A stretch of 64,000 nucleotides of DNA from Liquidambar formosana (taxonomy: Eukaryota > Streptophyta > Magnoliopsida > Saxifragales > Altingiaceae), in the NCBI GenBank assembly GCA_039720395.1, contig CM077833.1, positions 22,466,271 through 22,530,270 on the forward strand. The letters run 5' to 3'. The notes beneath the pieces were generated by a model. The model made no database searches. It was not told where the DNA came from and saw nothing but the letters and a program-made list of their open reading frames with translations. Position numbers and translations under genes: made by a program. Positions within the stretch are counted from its first letter, which is position 1. The number at the start of each line of letters is the position of its first letter. Of this stretch, positions 11,367 through 23,850 are shown piece by piece.

Positions 11367-11961
11367 GCAGAGTGAATCGTATTGATTGTTTAAAGTCTTC
11401 TCGACCCAAGCAACAAAAATGTCCCGCTCAGTCCTGTTATCAGGCATCACCTTTTAAATGAATGCAACCAGGTATAAACTATGGATATGCTGGAACCTAC
11501 TCGACCACTTGCGCAATTGCTAGTGTATTGCATGTTTTTTTCTCCTTTCGTTTATGTCATGCTGCTCCATGGTCCATATGTAGTCCATACATGATATGCC
11601 AGCTTATTCAAATATCTCTCTTTCGACGTGGGGCACATGCTTCGTAACTAATCTAATCAAGGCTGCTGGAACCAAACCCAAGGCATATTTCATACAATCA
11701 GCTTTTATTTCAAGGGAATCACTTAAATACGATGAGGAAGCACCGGATAATATCAACTGTCACGATCAGAATAATCTGTCTGTACCAATTCAGGATAACA
11801 AAGAATGATTTATGAGCATAAGAACCCACCTTTCCTTTCTTTTAACTTTATGTCAACACAAAGGAGCTACACAAGAATAATGGGAATCACTCTCTACCTC
11901 TATTTAATTGGAAAGATGAGCTAAAATGCAAAGACAAATCCAACAGTAATCCCAAGCTTCC

Positions 11962-12429
11962 ATGGCGCAACTTGGGTCTGCCGAAATAGAGGCACTGAGC
12001 CATGTCCAGAGTTTGGTAGAGGCATTTAAAGCTTTTGATGCAGACAATGATGGGAAAATCACCACAGCAGAGCTCAGTGGAATCATGGGGTCACTTGGGT
12101 ATAGTCCAAGTGAACAAGATGTCAAGGCAATGATGCAGCAAGGAGACACCAACAGGGATGGGCTGCTGAGCATACAGGAGTTCATAGAGATGAACACTAA
12201 GGAATTGGAACTGGGTAGCCTGGCAACTTCGCTTAAAGCCGCTTTTGATGCTTTAGATGTTGAGGAGGATGAGACTCTGACAGGAGTGGAGTTACATGAA
12301 GTAATGGGGACTATAGGAATTACTTTGTCTTTGGAGGATTGCCAGAATCTCATTGATTCCCTGGATGTGGATGGGGATGGAGCTGTTAATATTGAGGAAT
12401 CCAAACTTCTAATTAACTCCCTCCTTTAG
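11962..12429 (+). CDS. Calmodulin-like calcium-binding protein (four EF-hands)
   Basis: A single-exon 155-residue protein of the plant CML family, a cytosolic or nuclear Ca2+ sensor that changes partner binding on Ca2+ loading. EF-hand loops are at about residues 27-38 (DADNDGKITTAE), 63-74 (DTNRDGLLSIQE), 99-110 (DVEEDETLTGVE) and 135-146 (DVDGDGAVNIEE). Loops 1, 2 and 4 have the canonical D-x-D/N-x-D-G pattern and final Glu. Loop 3 has Glu instead of the invariant Gly at position 6, so it probably binds Ca2+ poorly. There is no transmembrane or acylation signal. The ATG at 11962 gives a normal-length CML, and lack of introns is common in the family. The exact CML number cannot be set from sequence alone. 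Confidence 0.93.
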   Translation: MAQLGSAEIEALSHVQSLVEAFKAFDADNDGKITTAELSGIMGSLGYSPSEQDVKAMMQQGDTNRDGLLSIQEFIEMNTKELELGSLATSLKAAFDALDVEEDETLTGVELHEVMGTIGITLSLEDCQNLIDSLDVDGDGAVNIEESKLLINSLL

Positions 12430-15400
12430 ATTCCTAGTATTATATGCACTGCAATAAACAAGTTATAATCATCCAGACTTCATAAAGCTCTGGTTGGTCA
12501 GATATAGATTATGTAATAAAGGCTGTAAGCAGGAACCACATACTAAATCAACTCAAGTTCTGGGCTGTGTACCATTTGCTTTATCTATGTGAACATGCTT
12601 AAGTAATCAATAAGTACCTGAAATGCAAGCTCCTTCCTTGAATCAAATATGTGAATTTCCACAGTTCTTGGTCTCCTACATAGGTTAATCTTAATTATTT
12701 TTTTGTTTCTTTTTCCTTTTTTTTTTTATTTTTTTATTTTTTAAAGCAAAATGAATTTTATTAGGAATAAAAAGTTAATCTTCATTATCTAGAGAAATTT
12801 TAAACCGGAATCAACATTTTAGAAAACTTGCTAATTCCAATCATCAATGACCAACAACACAATGAATCAAAGGTGACAAGAAAGATGAAGCAGAAAATTC
12901 AGTCTGACACTAGCTGTTTCACAAATATAAATCTGTCATGGCATTTGGAAAGAATCATGATTGACTTAATCTCATTATCCATGGTGAACAAAATTCGAGG
13001 AGTCAGCCACATACCTTTGTAAAGTAGTTTGAAACTTTGAGTTGACATTAATTGTTGATGAAGGCCAGCCTGAGAGGCTGAGAGCATGGGTTGAGGTAGG
13101 GAGCAAATAGCTGACAACTTAAAAATTCTGAAAAAGACACAGCCCCACTAGGAGATAAATAAACAAACAGGGTCATGAAGCCGCTGGGAAAGGCCTGGTA
13201 AGTTTCAGGCACAGAACTGATTAATCAAATAACTGCAAAATCTTTCCATTGAAACCTAGCTCCAAGTCAAGGCAATAAACTCCCAACTACCCTCTCTATC
13301 TGCAATGAACAAACTTTGCCCAAGGCGTAATCAATCCAAGGACAGAAACACATAAGTAAGGGTTTTCCACATCAAAATTTGCCAAAGCCCCATAAAACTA
13401 TTTTGATGTCCTTCACAACAATCAGTCTCTCCATGCTACTTAGGATCCTATAACTTTCAATTTTTCATGGATAAATACAAAAAGGTACCTAAGGGGGCAC
13501 AACCCAAGTGCACCCGATGAATACGAAGGGAGCCAAAAGGAACAGGAAAAGGAAAGGAAATGAAAATCAACCAAGGTGTGTCTCAAAATTTTGTTTAGTT
13601 TAGGCTGAAACTCTCAAATTGTTACTGTTTTTTTCCGATGAGAACAATTAAAATTTACCAAGGGATGCAGTTTGATCATATCAAAGCTTTTAGGACTATG
13701 TCAAAAACTCGAGTCAATTATTAACAACATACACTATTCAATTCATTTTAGATTTAATAAAAAACAACCCAACCCAACATCCCTAGTCATACAATTGCAT
13801 TCAAATTTTGCACCTTACCTGTCTAAAATACCTTTGACACTAAGTTTTCATACCCTAAAGGCAGAGAAAGATATATTCATTATCTCTAAACATACTGCAA
13901 TATTTGCTTGTTCCATTATTTATTTATTTATTTATTTATTTTTTCAGTTCTTAATGAATTGTTCCAAACTTCAGATGCTTATACTATTTGAATAAGGGCC
14001 TGTTTGGCTGTCTAATGGAAAATTGAATGGCTCCATTGCTATACTATGTGTAATTGAAGGTGGAAATCCATAATCTTAAATGGGGTCATTCGTAAGAGAC
14101 GGTGATGGCACCATTAACGAATGTGAAATCATATTATATGTACAGCCTCACACTGTGTTAGTCCTGCCAGAGGGGTAAGCCAGACGCTGTTCTGCCATTT
14201 TAAAACCAATATGACCATTGCTTTCTTATACAGTACTTTGTTTTCAGACTATTTCGATAATCTAATTGTTGATGATGTCACACCCTAGATATACAACTTT
14301 GTAGGTCAAGTATAGGATTAGACATCATCGATTTAGCCTAGGTATGTTACATAATTACTTAACTATGTTATTATTTAATGAATTGTTATATAGTTACTAT
14401 TATCCATCATACTACCCAACTCCACCTAATTATCCACCCTACAATAATTACCCAGTACCAACGTATTCATCATTATACATCGAGCAACCTCACCACTATC
14501 CACCATCAGTAGAGGCTCCTGGTTATGGAATTCCATTCCAAACTCACACTTTACACTGGTGCACTATACAGAGCAACAACATGATAGGAATTACAGGATC
14601 TTCAACTACATTTATACCACGGGAGTGTGAGTACAAGGATACAGCTCCTGAGGTAAATTCTAGAGATAGAGACAATGAGGATCAACCACAATATTCCTTT
14701 TGGTGGAGAACTGATGACTTTGGGTATTATCATTTGCCTTTATGAACATATATGAAATACAGACAATTGAATATTCTTAATGTTTGATTCCAATTAGATC
14801 CAAAACTTCCTAGTTGTGAAAAAAAGAAAAATTAATACTCCCTAATAATAGAAACAAAAATAAAAATAAAAAGAGAAAGGAAGGATTGTCTAATATTACT
14901 CCTCCTCCGTCAGTTGATACTTCAAGGGTGTTTTACCTAGAATGAAAGAACAAAAATGGGTTCATGAAGGTTTAATTACTGAATCACTTCCCAATGGCAT
15001 GCTTTGGGTTTGTTTATATTATGAACATCTGATCCTAGGTCATGTTTCAAGAAAAATCCGACGTAGTTTTATATGAATATTGCCAGGAGATAAGAGTCAA
15101 ATTGAAGTAAGTCGTTATAATTCAATCAAAGGGTGTATAATTTATAGACTCCACAACAATTATACAATAATTTATAGTACTTAATCCTTTTGTAAAACTC
15201 TTTGATAACATTAATGTGTGGGATTCTGGAGTAAAAACATGCATATTACTAAATATGGAGCATGTTGTGCAACCTTAAAAAATTCACAATCGCCATGCAA
15301 CTACCTTTTACATTATGGTGGCATACACATGTCTCGTTACCTTTACTGTTATCATTACAGCAACCTTTATTGTTGTTTAAAACTATGTACTTTACCCAGT

Positions 15401-16172
15401 CCCATTGCCGTCCCTAGACAAGACTACGTTGATGATTAATACCAAAAAAATACTGAACTTCTTTTCCTTAGACAAACAAACAAAACTCAAGAAAATCTAG
15501 TGTTGCAAAACTCCAAAACCAAGCAAATAGAGTTCCATCCTGCACTACTAAATCATCAGTTTTCTCATAAATACAGGACACATATGTAAACTCTATAATG
15601 TTCTCGACAGCTAAATGTTTTTAATACGTTCCAGGAAGCTCATGACACAAGTTCATTCCTAACAGCATTCTCAACAGCAAATTCACAAGTAATAAGAAAT
15701 TATATGGTGGTTAAAAAACCTAGTAGTGCATGTATTACTATTATTTACTAATGACATAGAAAATGACCACTAAGTTAAAGGGAAAAAAAATATTTTAAGC
15801 TAAAAAAAAAGGTAAATGGAGGATGTAAAAGGCATGTGTTATTTTTATTACAAAATCAATGCAAATGGAAGTATAACTGCATCTTTTTTATCTTGGTGTT
15901 GTGTTTCTCACAGAAGTAATTTTGGAGGATCTAAAAATATATGTCCCATGTACCTGAGTGCCAACCTTAGCATATCTTCCCCGCACCGTCCATTGTTTTG
16001 ACCTATTGGAGTCTGTGTAGGCTCAACAATAACTCTGCTTCTCTGGACTGCAAATAGTTTCAGAAGCAATACTTTTTAGTGTGAAAAATCACAAGAGCAA
16101 AGCTCAAACAAAAACAAAGAATTTTTTTACCAAAATATATTTCCATATATATATATATATGAACAATTGTCA

Positions 16173-16208
<36 letters not shown>

Positions 16209-16285
16209 TATCTATGTTTTCACCTGAACGTAAACATGTTCTTCATTAAAAATTATTACTGGTAAAAGAATGATAAAAGGACTAT
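12430..16285. other. Intergenic stretch, mostly featureless
   Basis: No recognisable gene, apart from the uncharacterised frame at 14344-14745. A GGGCCTGTTTGG motif at 13995, typical of MITE ends, has no clear partner. There is a GA microsatellite at about 16178-16204 and poly-T/A tracts near 12712-12745. Confidence 0.5.
14344..14745 (+). other. Tyr/Pro-rich open frame, 133 codons, unknown
   Basis: The frame has a Tyr/Pro-rich segment at about residues 17-55 (YYPSYYPTPPNYPPYNNY), followed by a more ordinary C-terminal half ending in FWWRTDDFGYYHLPL. It resembles no family I can name. The composition is unlike random AT-rich DNA, so it may be an exon or a decayed gene or transposon piece. No signal peptide is obvious. 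Confidence 0.25.
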
Positions 16286-16500
16286 TTTTTTTGGATAACA
16301 GTGGAGCCATCCCTCAGCAGGACTCTTTGGACCCACCCATGGAACCTAACTCCTGGGGAGACTAGCGCAGCAACCCACTGCCACGGCCCCCCACTTAAAT
16401 CTTAGGTTGTCCTAGCGGGGAATTGAACCTGAGACCGTGCACCTAACCACACAATCACAAGTTTGTTCGCCCTTACCAACTGGACTACCCAAGGGTGGGT
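16286..16500 (-). mobile_element. tRNA-derived SINE with 18-bp target duplication
   Basis: On the minus strand the element begins ACCCACCCTTGGGTAGTCCA. It has an A-box (TAGTCCAGTTGG), a B-box (GGTTCAATTCC) about 50 bp later, and ends in a short poly-A (the T run at 16286-16292 on plus). GAATGATAAAAGGACTAT is perfectly repeated at 16268-16285 and 16501-16518, flanking it exactly. This is the hallmark of LINE-driven retroposition, and the perfect duplication implies a fairly recent event. Confidence 0.88.
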
Positions 16501-17513
16501 GAATGATAAAAGGACTATAAAGAAGAAGATTGAGAATTTCCATATGGAGATTTCAAAATATCCATATCAGCTGACTTTTTTGTTTCTTAGTGTCAAGGTG
16601 GTAGAAGATGGAAGAAGAACCTTAACCCGGTCTAAAGTGGTGTTCACATAGTGGTAATATTAGGTTTCAATAAGGGTTTCTAGGGTCTTCTGGCCAACCT
16701 AGATCGGCTAAAATGACAGAAAATATTTCCAAAAACTCCAAAAGGAAAGAAAAAGATTACTGAATTCAAAATATGGTAAGTTTGACTGCAAAGTGTGTGC
16801 GGACTTTTCAAATGTTCGTATGCACCTTTGAAAAATGCACGTCTATGGCATATCTATGCTATATCATCACCTCTGATAGTGCTATGATCACGTTGACTTG
16901 TCAAAGATTATTACCCAAAATTCCAATTAATTTCAAACCTCACCATCAGGCTTAAAAGAATTCTGTTACATAATGGGGTGTATAAAGGTGGCTTTGTACA
17001 TCAGTATTTTTGTTCGTAGATTGGGGTCATTGATAGGTTTGGTCGCCTTGTTGGTTCCCTCAGGACTTGAAGTCATATGTTTGAATTCTCTTTGTGTGAT
17101 TAATTTGTTTTAAAAAGGCCGGCCAGAATGGAGAAAAATAACTACTGGGCAATGCTGGAAAGACTTCTACAACCCAATCGATATTCTTGTTCTTTTAAGA
17201 ATTTTATCAAACACGTGGTGTGACCTCTTTGGTCCTCTTTCGACCCTTATGAGCATGCATAAAACAATGGATTCAGATTATTCCAACGAAACAACAATCA
17301 AAATTTTTATTTTTAAAAAAAATTAGGGGGCTAAAATCCGAACAAATCAATATCTACGTAGGGGCATAATAATGAGAAGAAGAAGAAAGCAAGCAGAGCT
17401 GATTCACACGCATTCAAGCAGATAGAAACAGAATGAAGGGAACATAAATAAATAAAATAAAATAAAATAAAAAAGGAGAAGAAGATAGAGAGAGAGGGGT
17501 GAAAACGCATACA
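16501..17513. other. Intergenic, no gene seen
   Basis: AT-rich. Near 17030-17110 a TTTGAATTC block preceded by a weak tRNA-like stretch might be an old SINE. The segment ends in purine-rich repeats (AAATA units near 17447-17471). Confidence 0.5.
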
Positions 17514-18627
17514 TTACGAAGACATCAGCAAGCAGTCTATTATGTTCGAGTAGCTCCCAACTGAAGATACGCGATTTACTAAGGATCGTGTTGGAGGAGG
17601 AATTTCCACTGCGGCCTTCAGCTTCGAAATCAAATTGAAAAGTGGAGACACGGAGAACATAGCGGTTGCCGATGTCAAAAGCAGTAGAGACAAATCAAAT
17701 TTTGCCATCCCCCAAATCACATAAATAATCACGGGAGGGATCCAAAGGAGGGTCGTTCAAAGATTTAAATTCTTCCAAAACCCGAAAAGCCTTTGGAACC
17801 TCATCAGGCCAAAAATGGTAGGCGACAAGCTCGTTATTCACGCAGGCAATCAATGTACCATCGTGTACGACTACACCACCGCTCAAATTCACGGGAAAAG
17901 GAGCACTGATATCTTTGAATTGATCCACGAAGGGAAAGCCATTCCCCCATGTCTTGGCATGGACGTCAAAACAGAACATATCAAAACAAGTAACCACATA
18001 AAACTTGGGGCCAACAACAAAATAACCACATAGCAGGGTCACGCCCTCAGCATAGAAAGGAGGATCGGGCAGGACGTCCCACATATTTGTGGCAGGGTCG
18101 AAGACCTCAAAACATCGACCCAATGTAGTCACAGGTGCAGTAATAAGAGCGACGAGCAATGACATAAATCTTACCCTCAATTGTCACCACCACGGGCATA
18201 GGCCTTGGGCGCTTTCATCCGCGGAACGTTGCGAGGATCAGGTGAAAACGAGGACAAGGGGCTCGCCGGTGGCCTGGGATCGTTAGGGTCGAACGTGAAG
18301 ACAGAGGGATTGAGACCCTCGTATCCATCAGCGTCATCAAGCATGCAGTAAGAACTAAGAATAAGGTTGAGATATGGATTCGCCCTTTCTCACCTTTTCA
18401 CCGCCGACCATATAGAGCTCGGAATCCAACACGAATGCCCCCATTCCGATGGGGAGATTCTTCTCCTGAAAATCCACCCCTTTTTCAATGGCTGGTTTTT
18501 GTAGATGTAGAAGACGAATCGACCACTTCAAGGCGGAATAGATGTCGATAGCATTGCAGGTATAAGTATTGGTCTGCCATCCTCTCCAATTCACAAACTC
18601 AATTCTTCTGCCGCTCTCCTCCCACAC
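17514..18627 (-). pseudogene. Kelch-repeat protein pseudogene (F-box/kelch type)
   Basis: Reading on the minus strand, fragments in different frames form one collinear kelch-type protein: NLPIGMGAFVLDSELYMVGG, then SSYCMLDDADGYEGLNP, VVTIEGKIYVIARRSYYC, EVFDPATNMWDVLPDPPF, VVVHDGTLIACVNNELVA, and a C-terminal SRIFSWELLEHNRLLADV. Kelch blades fold into beta-propellers that bind partners; in plants many belong to F-box proteins. Three single-base shifts are visible, near 18374, near 18200 and near 18108, plus an in-frame TGA around 17700 after GDGKI, after which the same frame stays open. No N-terminal F-box is seen. The loss of frame plus a nonsense codon supports a true pseudogene. Confidence 0.8.
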
Positions 18628-20891
18628 ACCCTCACACCGCCCCTACTACGATCCTACTTTTATTATTTTTTTAATGCTGTGGTTTGAGTCAACAGTTAAA
18701 CCTACGAGAAAAACTTCCATGTTACTATCACACACGGGGTAATAAAATCAAGTAAAGTGAAATTAGGGGGTTTTGACTTTGATTTTTGTATAAAGGTCAA
18801 ATTAACCTTATTGGTAGATCGGACTTAAGTCTGCTTTAAAAGTAAAAAGTTTTGGTTGCAACTCTCAATATTCTCCCTAAGTCCATCTTATAAATGTTAT
18901 CATGATTATATCTAGGGATTAGTCAACCCCTTGATAATAAAAATAAAATAAAAATGTAGAAGGGTCAAATTTAAAAAATATCCAAATTTTTTGGAGCAAA
19001 ATAAATCTTTTTAGAGGAATGATGGATCGAGCTTGTAATTATCAAAAAATTGTATATAAAAAAAAATATACATATATATATAATAAAATATAAGGAAGAA
19101 TGTGCTTTCCACTTATTTAACCTTCTCTCTCTCCACTCTGTTTGAAAACTCATGCATTGAATAGTGAGGGAGTAGATATTTGAAATATTCATCTTTAATT
19201 TCTAAACCGAGGTTCTTATAAAAATGTAAGTGACCATTTTAGCCCCATTTCAACTTTTAAATTGACTCTTTATAGAGCATTTTATTTTTATTTTTATTTT
19301 TATTTTTTTAGTATAAATAACTTTTAAAAATTCTGAATTATAATGGGAGATGATAGGTATACCAGTTATTCACATCGGAAAAACATACCGGGTGATGTGG
19401 TCATGGCATTTTGCCATTATGTGTAATTAAATATAAAAACAAAATGTGTCGCTTTTGGTGTTAAAAAACGAGAGTGCCACATGTACTGGTAAGAAGAGCC
19501 GGTGGCTCTAGCACTGCTCAATTATAATCATATTACAAGTATTTTAGATGGATTTGTTCTGCTTAAGAAATATTCTTATCTCAATCCAGTCTGAGAGGTT
19601 TGGTCCTATAGAACAATTCTTTTTCCTTCCAAATAAAGGATTTGCCTTTGTTGAGTACACAAACATTATGGAGTATGTGTAGGGATTTGTTGGTAAACGC
19701 TTCTTTCTTTATTTTTTATTTTTTTCTCTTTTTTGGTAAGAAGGATTAGATGTTAACTAAATCCTAAGAGTACAAACACGCACTCAACAAATAAGAGATT
19801 ACAATGCCCACTTGGAGGAGAAATTAAAATTACAAAATTACTCTGGTCTTTAAGCCCTTCGTCGGCTAAGTAATCAACGCACTGGTTTCCTTCACAAAGG
19901 TTGTGTTGTAACTGCCATTGCCATGGCCTAACAAGCCTCCATCTACAATCCTTCAATTAGAGCCCCGTTTGGATGATTCCTTGATACTAAAGAGCAATCG
20001 AGATCAATGGCGAAATCAATGGCAACCTAGTCGGAAGTCAGTTTCAATAACGAAAAGACGGATATTCATTTCCCATGTTAACCTAGGCATTTATACACCG
20101 CCCACAGTTCATTAGTAGCGTTGTTAAATGATTACTTATGGCTTTTACTCGTCACCCACAGTTTATCAGCTACTGTTGTTTATCAATAACTATATAAGAC
20201 ATAGGGACACATCTAACAAATGTAAACTAATAGGATAGCTGCGATATTAAATGCCCAATGGGATAGGGCATTTTCTTAATTTTTAGTATGTCGATGAGAT
20301 TTGTATTATTAATTTTATCACACTAAAAATGGAAATTAATTAAGACCTAGGAAAGGATGATGCTTACTTAATATGCTCCAATTGAATGCAAGTATACGAA
20401 ACACTCACATGTTAATGGCTTTGTTAGTTTATTAATCTATTATTTTATTCATTGGGTAGTGGTTCATTACTTCATTGATTCTCACAGCCTAAAATTAACT
20501 GCAATATAATAAGTTCAGACTTACCTAATTGGGTCCTAATTAATTTAGAAAACAAAGAAAGCCAATAAATGCCGTAACCTCTGAACATTCCAAAATTGGA
20601 GAACGAAGAAGGGGTAAATCTGTAATTTCGCAGCAGAAACAGACAAGCGCTGGTTTTTCACGCTCCTTCCTCTTCTTGATGGGAGGATTGGCAATTTATT
20701 GGCTTCCAACTGTTGAAGTAACTTTGACAAGGCTGCATACTTTTAGATTCATGTATTTTATTGTAGAGTGTAAATGCAGTCATCACCTTACAGCACATAA
20801 CGCTCTCTCTATCTCTCTCTATCTGTGCATATCCTTTTCTCTTCTGATTTAAGCCTCATTGAATAGAGAGAAGTAGTAGTGGTGACAAGAA
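18628..20891. other. Intergenic with LINE remnant
   Basis: AT-rich. Apart from the LINE fragment at 19753-19956 I see no gene. The last 100 bp before the 6PGL start contain CTCTCTATCT pyrimidine repeats, which could be part of its leader. Confidence 0.5.
19700..19970 (-). mobile_element. LINE 3'-end fragment (RNase H-like tail)
   Basis: On the minus strand the frame at 19956-19753 reads WQLQHNLCEGNQCVDYLADE, which resembles the C-terminal RNase H region of plant LINE retrotransposons (pattern H..REGN..AD.LA). T-rich sequence at about 19710-19733 on the plus strand would be the poly-A tail. The rest of the element is absent, as expected for a 5'-truncated LINE insertion. Confidence 0.6.
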
Positions 20892-23085
20892 ATGGAGAAG
20901 AGAGAAGCAGAAGTGAGACTGTTTGATAGCAGTGAAGAGCTCTCTTCATGCCTTGCTGATTATGTTGTCCAGATTTCTGACATTGCTGTGAAGGAAAGAG
21001 GTGCATTCTCTCTCGTTCTCTCTGGAGGAGATTTGGCAGAACGCTTGGGGTGTTTTCTCTTGTCTTTACTCTTCACCCCTTTTTCTCTTTAATTACCAGA
21101 TACAGAGAGATATGAGAGAGGGGGAACGAGGGTTTTCTCATTGTTTTATTTTTAAAAAATTCTTTTATTTTTACTTGATGTGTATATATAATGTAGGAAA
21201 CTTGCTAGTGTTGCATTCTTGAAGACGGTGGATTGGTCGAAATGGCATGTCTTTTGGGCCGAGGAAAATGTTGTTGCCAAGAGGCATCCAGAAGCTTATA
21301 CAAGCAAGCCAAAGAAGCTTTTATCTCCAAGGTTCTCTCTCTCTCTCTCTCTCTCTCTTATTGATTGGTAAGTGATGAGCTGATTGATGCTAGGTATATA
21401 TATGCTTATTTCACTCCGTTCATTTTCTACCACGTGTTATAATAAATTTTTTTTTAAAAAAAAAATTTAGGATTATAGACGAGCAAACACGTGGTTATGA
21501 ATATGTGAGTAAACATCTATATTCACATAAACATATGGACATGTGGATACAACGTTAAAACATGCTCTGACTCATAATATTGTTGAGAAAGGGATAATCC
21601 ATTTAAAAATCACATTTAGACACGTGATGGAATATGAGTAAGGGATCAGATGGGAACACTACTTACACTACACATTGTAGGAACTAAGATTTAAATTTTG
21701 AACTCATTTCTCCTTTTGGATTGTCCGGTTTCAAACCAGTCCACATTTGGCATGTGCCTTAGTCTCTTGCATTGAGTGTCATGTTCTTGAAAAAACCAAT
21801 TCATTTTTAAAAAATATCATTGAACAATGCTATACCTTTTATTTGTATGGACATTTTTTCTTTTTTTTTGGTTTCAACTCTCTCATTTATTCGAAGTGTG
21901 GGGACATTTGAATTTTTTTTTTTTTCATTTAAACTGTTTTTCTTTTTAAGCTATTTTCAAAGGACCCGGCATCGTTTTGACAATGTGATTAACATTGAAT
22001 TAATCAAATGAATAATATCTTTCAACTAAGTTTATTTTTATGAAAATATAGTATCATGAAAAGCAGGTCCCATAATTTTTTGGTAATGAGCCCTACTAAT
22101 ATGGAGGCAAAACGTAATTAAGGAGACATATATAGGATCTCCATCACATCTCCTGGTGGCCAGACGATTTTTTTTCTCTTAGATCTTTTAATTTATTTTA
22201 ATTTATAGTTTTTATTCTATGTCTAAGAACACAATACTCCATCATAAGCTCTACAACTTAAAGAATGGGTCACTCAATTAAATATATTATAAAAACCGTA
22301 GCTCAGAAATTGTAAATTTCAAGTTCGAGTCTTTTGTTTGCTCACTATTAGATGCATGAGTTAGTAGATGGTTTTTCCTTTATGAGGGAAATAATTTAGA
22401 TCTAATGACTTAGAATGCTTCTTATATGGCAAAAATTAAATTAAATGTAGTATAAATATTTAAAACATGTATATATCAAAATTATATTTGAAACAAATTT
22501 TGAAAATTTAATACACATATTAGCTTGTATGGACTTTGGAGTATATATCAACACTATACACAATCATGACATGTTGCTGTTGGTGTTTTAATCAGGTTCC
22601 AATACCACCAGCCCATGTTATTTCGGTGAGCCACGGCGTGGCTGGCGAATCAGCAGCCGAAACCTACGAGTTCTCCATCAGGCAACAGATCAGAAAACGG
22701 AGGGTCCCAGTTTCTCCATCGAGTGACTGCCCCATGTTCGACCTGGTCCTCCTCGCCCTGGGAACCGATGGCCAGGTGGCATCCCTCTTCCCAAACCACC
22801 CGGTCCTCAAGGAGGAAACCCAGTGGGTTTCATGGATCTCATCGAAGGACGCGCCAAGAGAGAGCGTAATCTCTCACTCTCCCCGTCATTAACGCCGCTG
22901 CTAATGTGGCCATCGTGGCTTCGGGGGCCGATGTGGCCCGCGCGTTCTTAGCTGCGATCACGGAGGGTTCGATGCCCAGTGGTTCCCACCCGGCACAGAT
23001 GGTCTCGCCCAGAGATGGGAACGTGGTCTGGTTCGTCGACGCTAGCGCCTGCCTCGCTATTCCTCCAAGGAAAGGGGGCTGCTGA
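20892..23085 (+). pseudogene. 6-phosphogluconolactonase, disrupted copy
   Basis: 6PGL hydrolyses 6-phosphogluconolactone in the oxidative pentose phosphate pathway. Exons: 20892-21049 (ERGAFSLVLSGGDLAERL), 21197-21331 (VDWSKWHVFWAEENVV), and from 22596 (VPIPPAHVISVSHGVAGESA, FDLVLLALGTDGQVASLF, then INAAANVAIVASGADVA) to the stop at 23083-23085. Exon 2 needs a one-base shift near 21296 to reach YKQAKEAFISK, which then fits phase 0 into exon 3. Exon 3 has one extra base near 22870, after which TLPVINAAANV resumes in another frame. The motif normally DGHxASLFPG reads DGQVASLFPN: the catalytic His is Gln. Two frameshifts plus this substitution argue for a nonfunctional copy, though assembly error could explain the indels. 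Confidence 0.85.
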
Positions 23086-23850
23086 TGCGGCTACTTTGTC
23101 GGGTTCCTAACTTGTTGGAATTTACATTCTTGAACTTTCTGTTGTGTGGGCCTTCACAATAATAAAATTCTCATTTTTCCCCTTTCTTTTTCTCCGCGCG
23201 TTGGTGCCTTGGGGCCGGAAAATTACCCTTTGATGAGTGCTCCGGAAAGTAATACCAAAACAAAAATAGTTTATAATCCATTTGTTGCAAGTTGGCAGGC
23301 AAAATCATTGTCATGGTATTAGTTGGCCAAATGCTCATTAAAGTGTAGGTTTTCTATGTTTTCCTGAGTCCAGATATGGTGATGGTTTTTGTATTTTTTT
23401 TTTTTTTTTAAATTTAAAAAATCATCACCAAATCCTTGCTCTGTTTTCTTTAGTAAGGTGGTGGTAGGTGGTGATGGTGATAATGCCATGTTACAAATTA
23501 GGCACACTAGTCACTAGTCAAAGGAATCGAATTGGGGATCACAGAATTTTTGGGCATGAGAAACAAATTGCTAAGAAGTATTCAAAAATCAGGAAAAAAA
23601 GTTTACAAAATTTGCAAATATGAAAAGCTCTAGAAGTCAAAGAAAATTGTGTAAGTTTCTTCCTAGCAAAAATAAAAAATGTGGTAAATGTAGAATTATG
23701 AGTCCCCGATCTCAAGTAAAGACACTCATTTCATTATTTGCATCCTACGAATGGTTTTTTTTTTTTTTTGTTTTTTAGAGGATAAATTCCATTAAAGGAG
23801 ATTGATGCTAAACATAGTTGCAACTCGCAACGTATTCGAATCGTCAGTAC
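23086..23850. other. 3' flank of 6PGL copy, no gene seen
   Basis: AT-rich with a poly-A/T stretch around 23395-23420 and 23757-23770. AATAAA at about 23160 could be a polyadenylation signal for the 6PGL locus. Confidence 0.5.

Noticed and set aside
22290..22340. tRNA-like GTAGCTCAGAAATTG...AAGTTCGAGTC
   Set aside because: Spacing and stems do not form a tRNA; probably a decayed SINE or chance.
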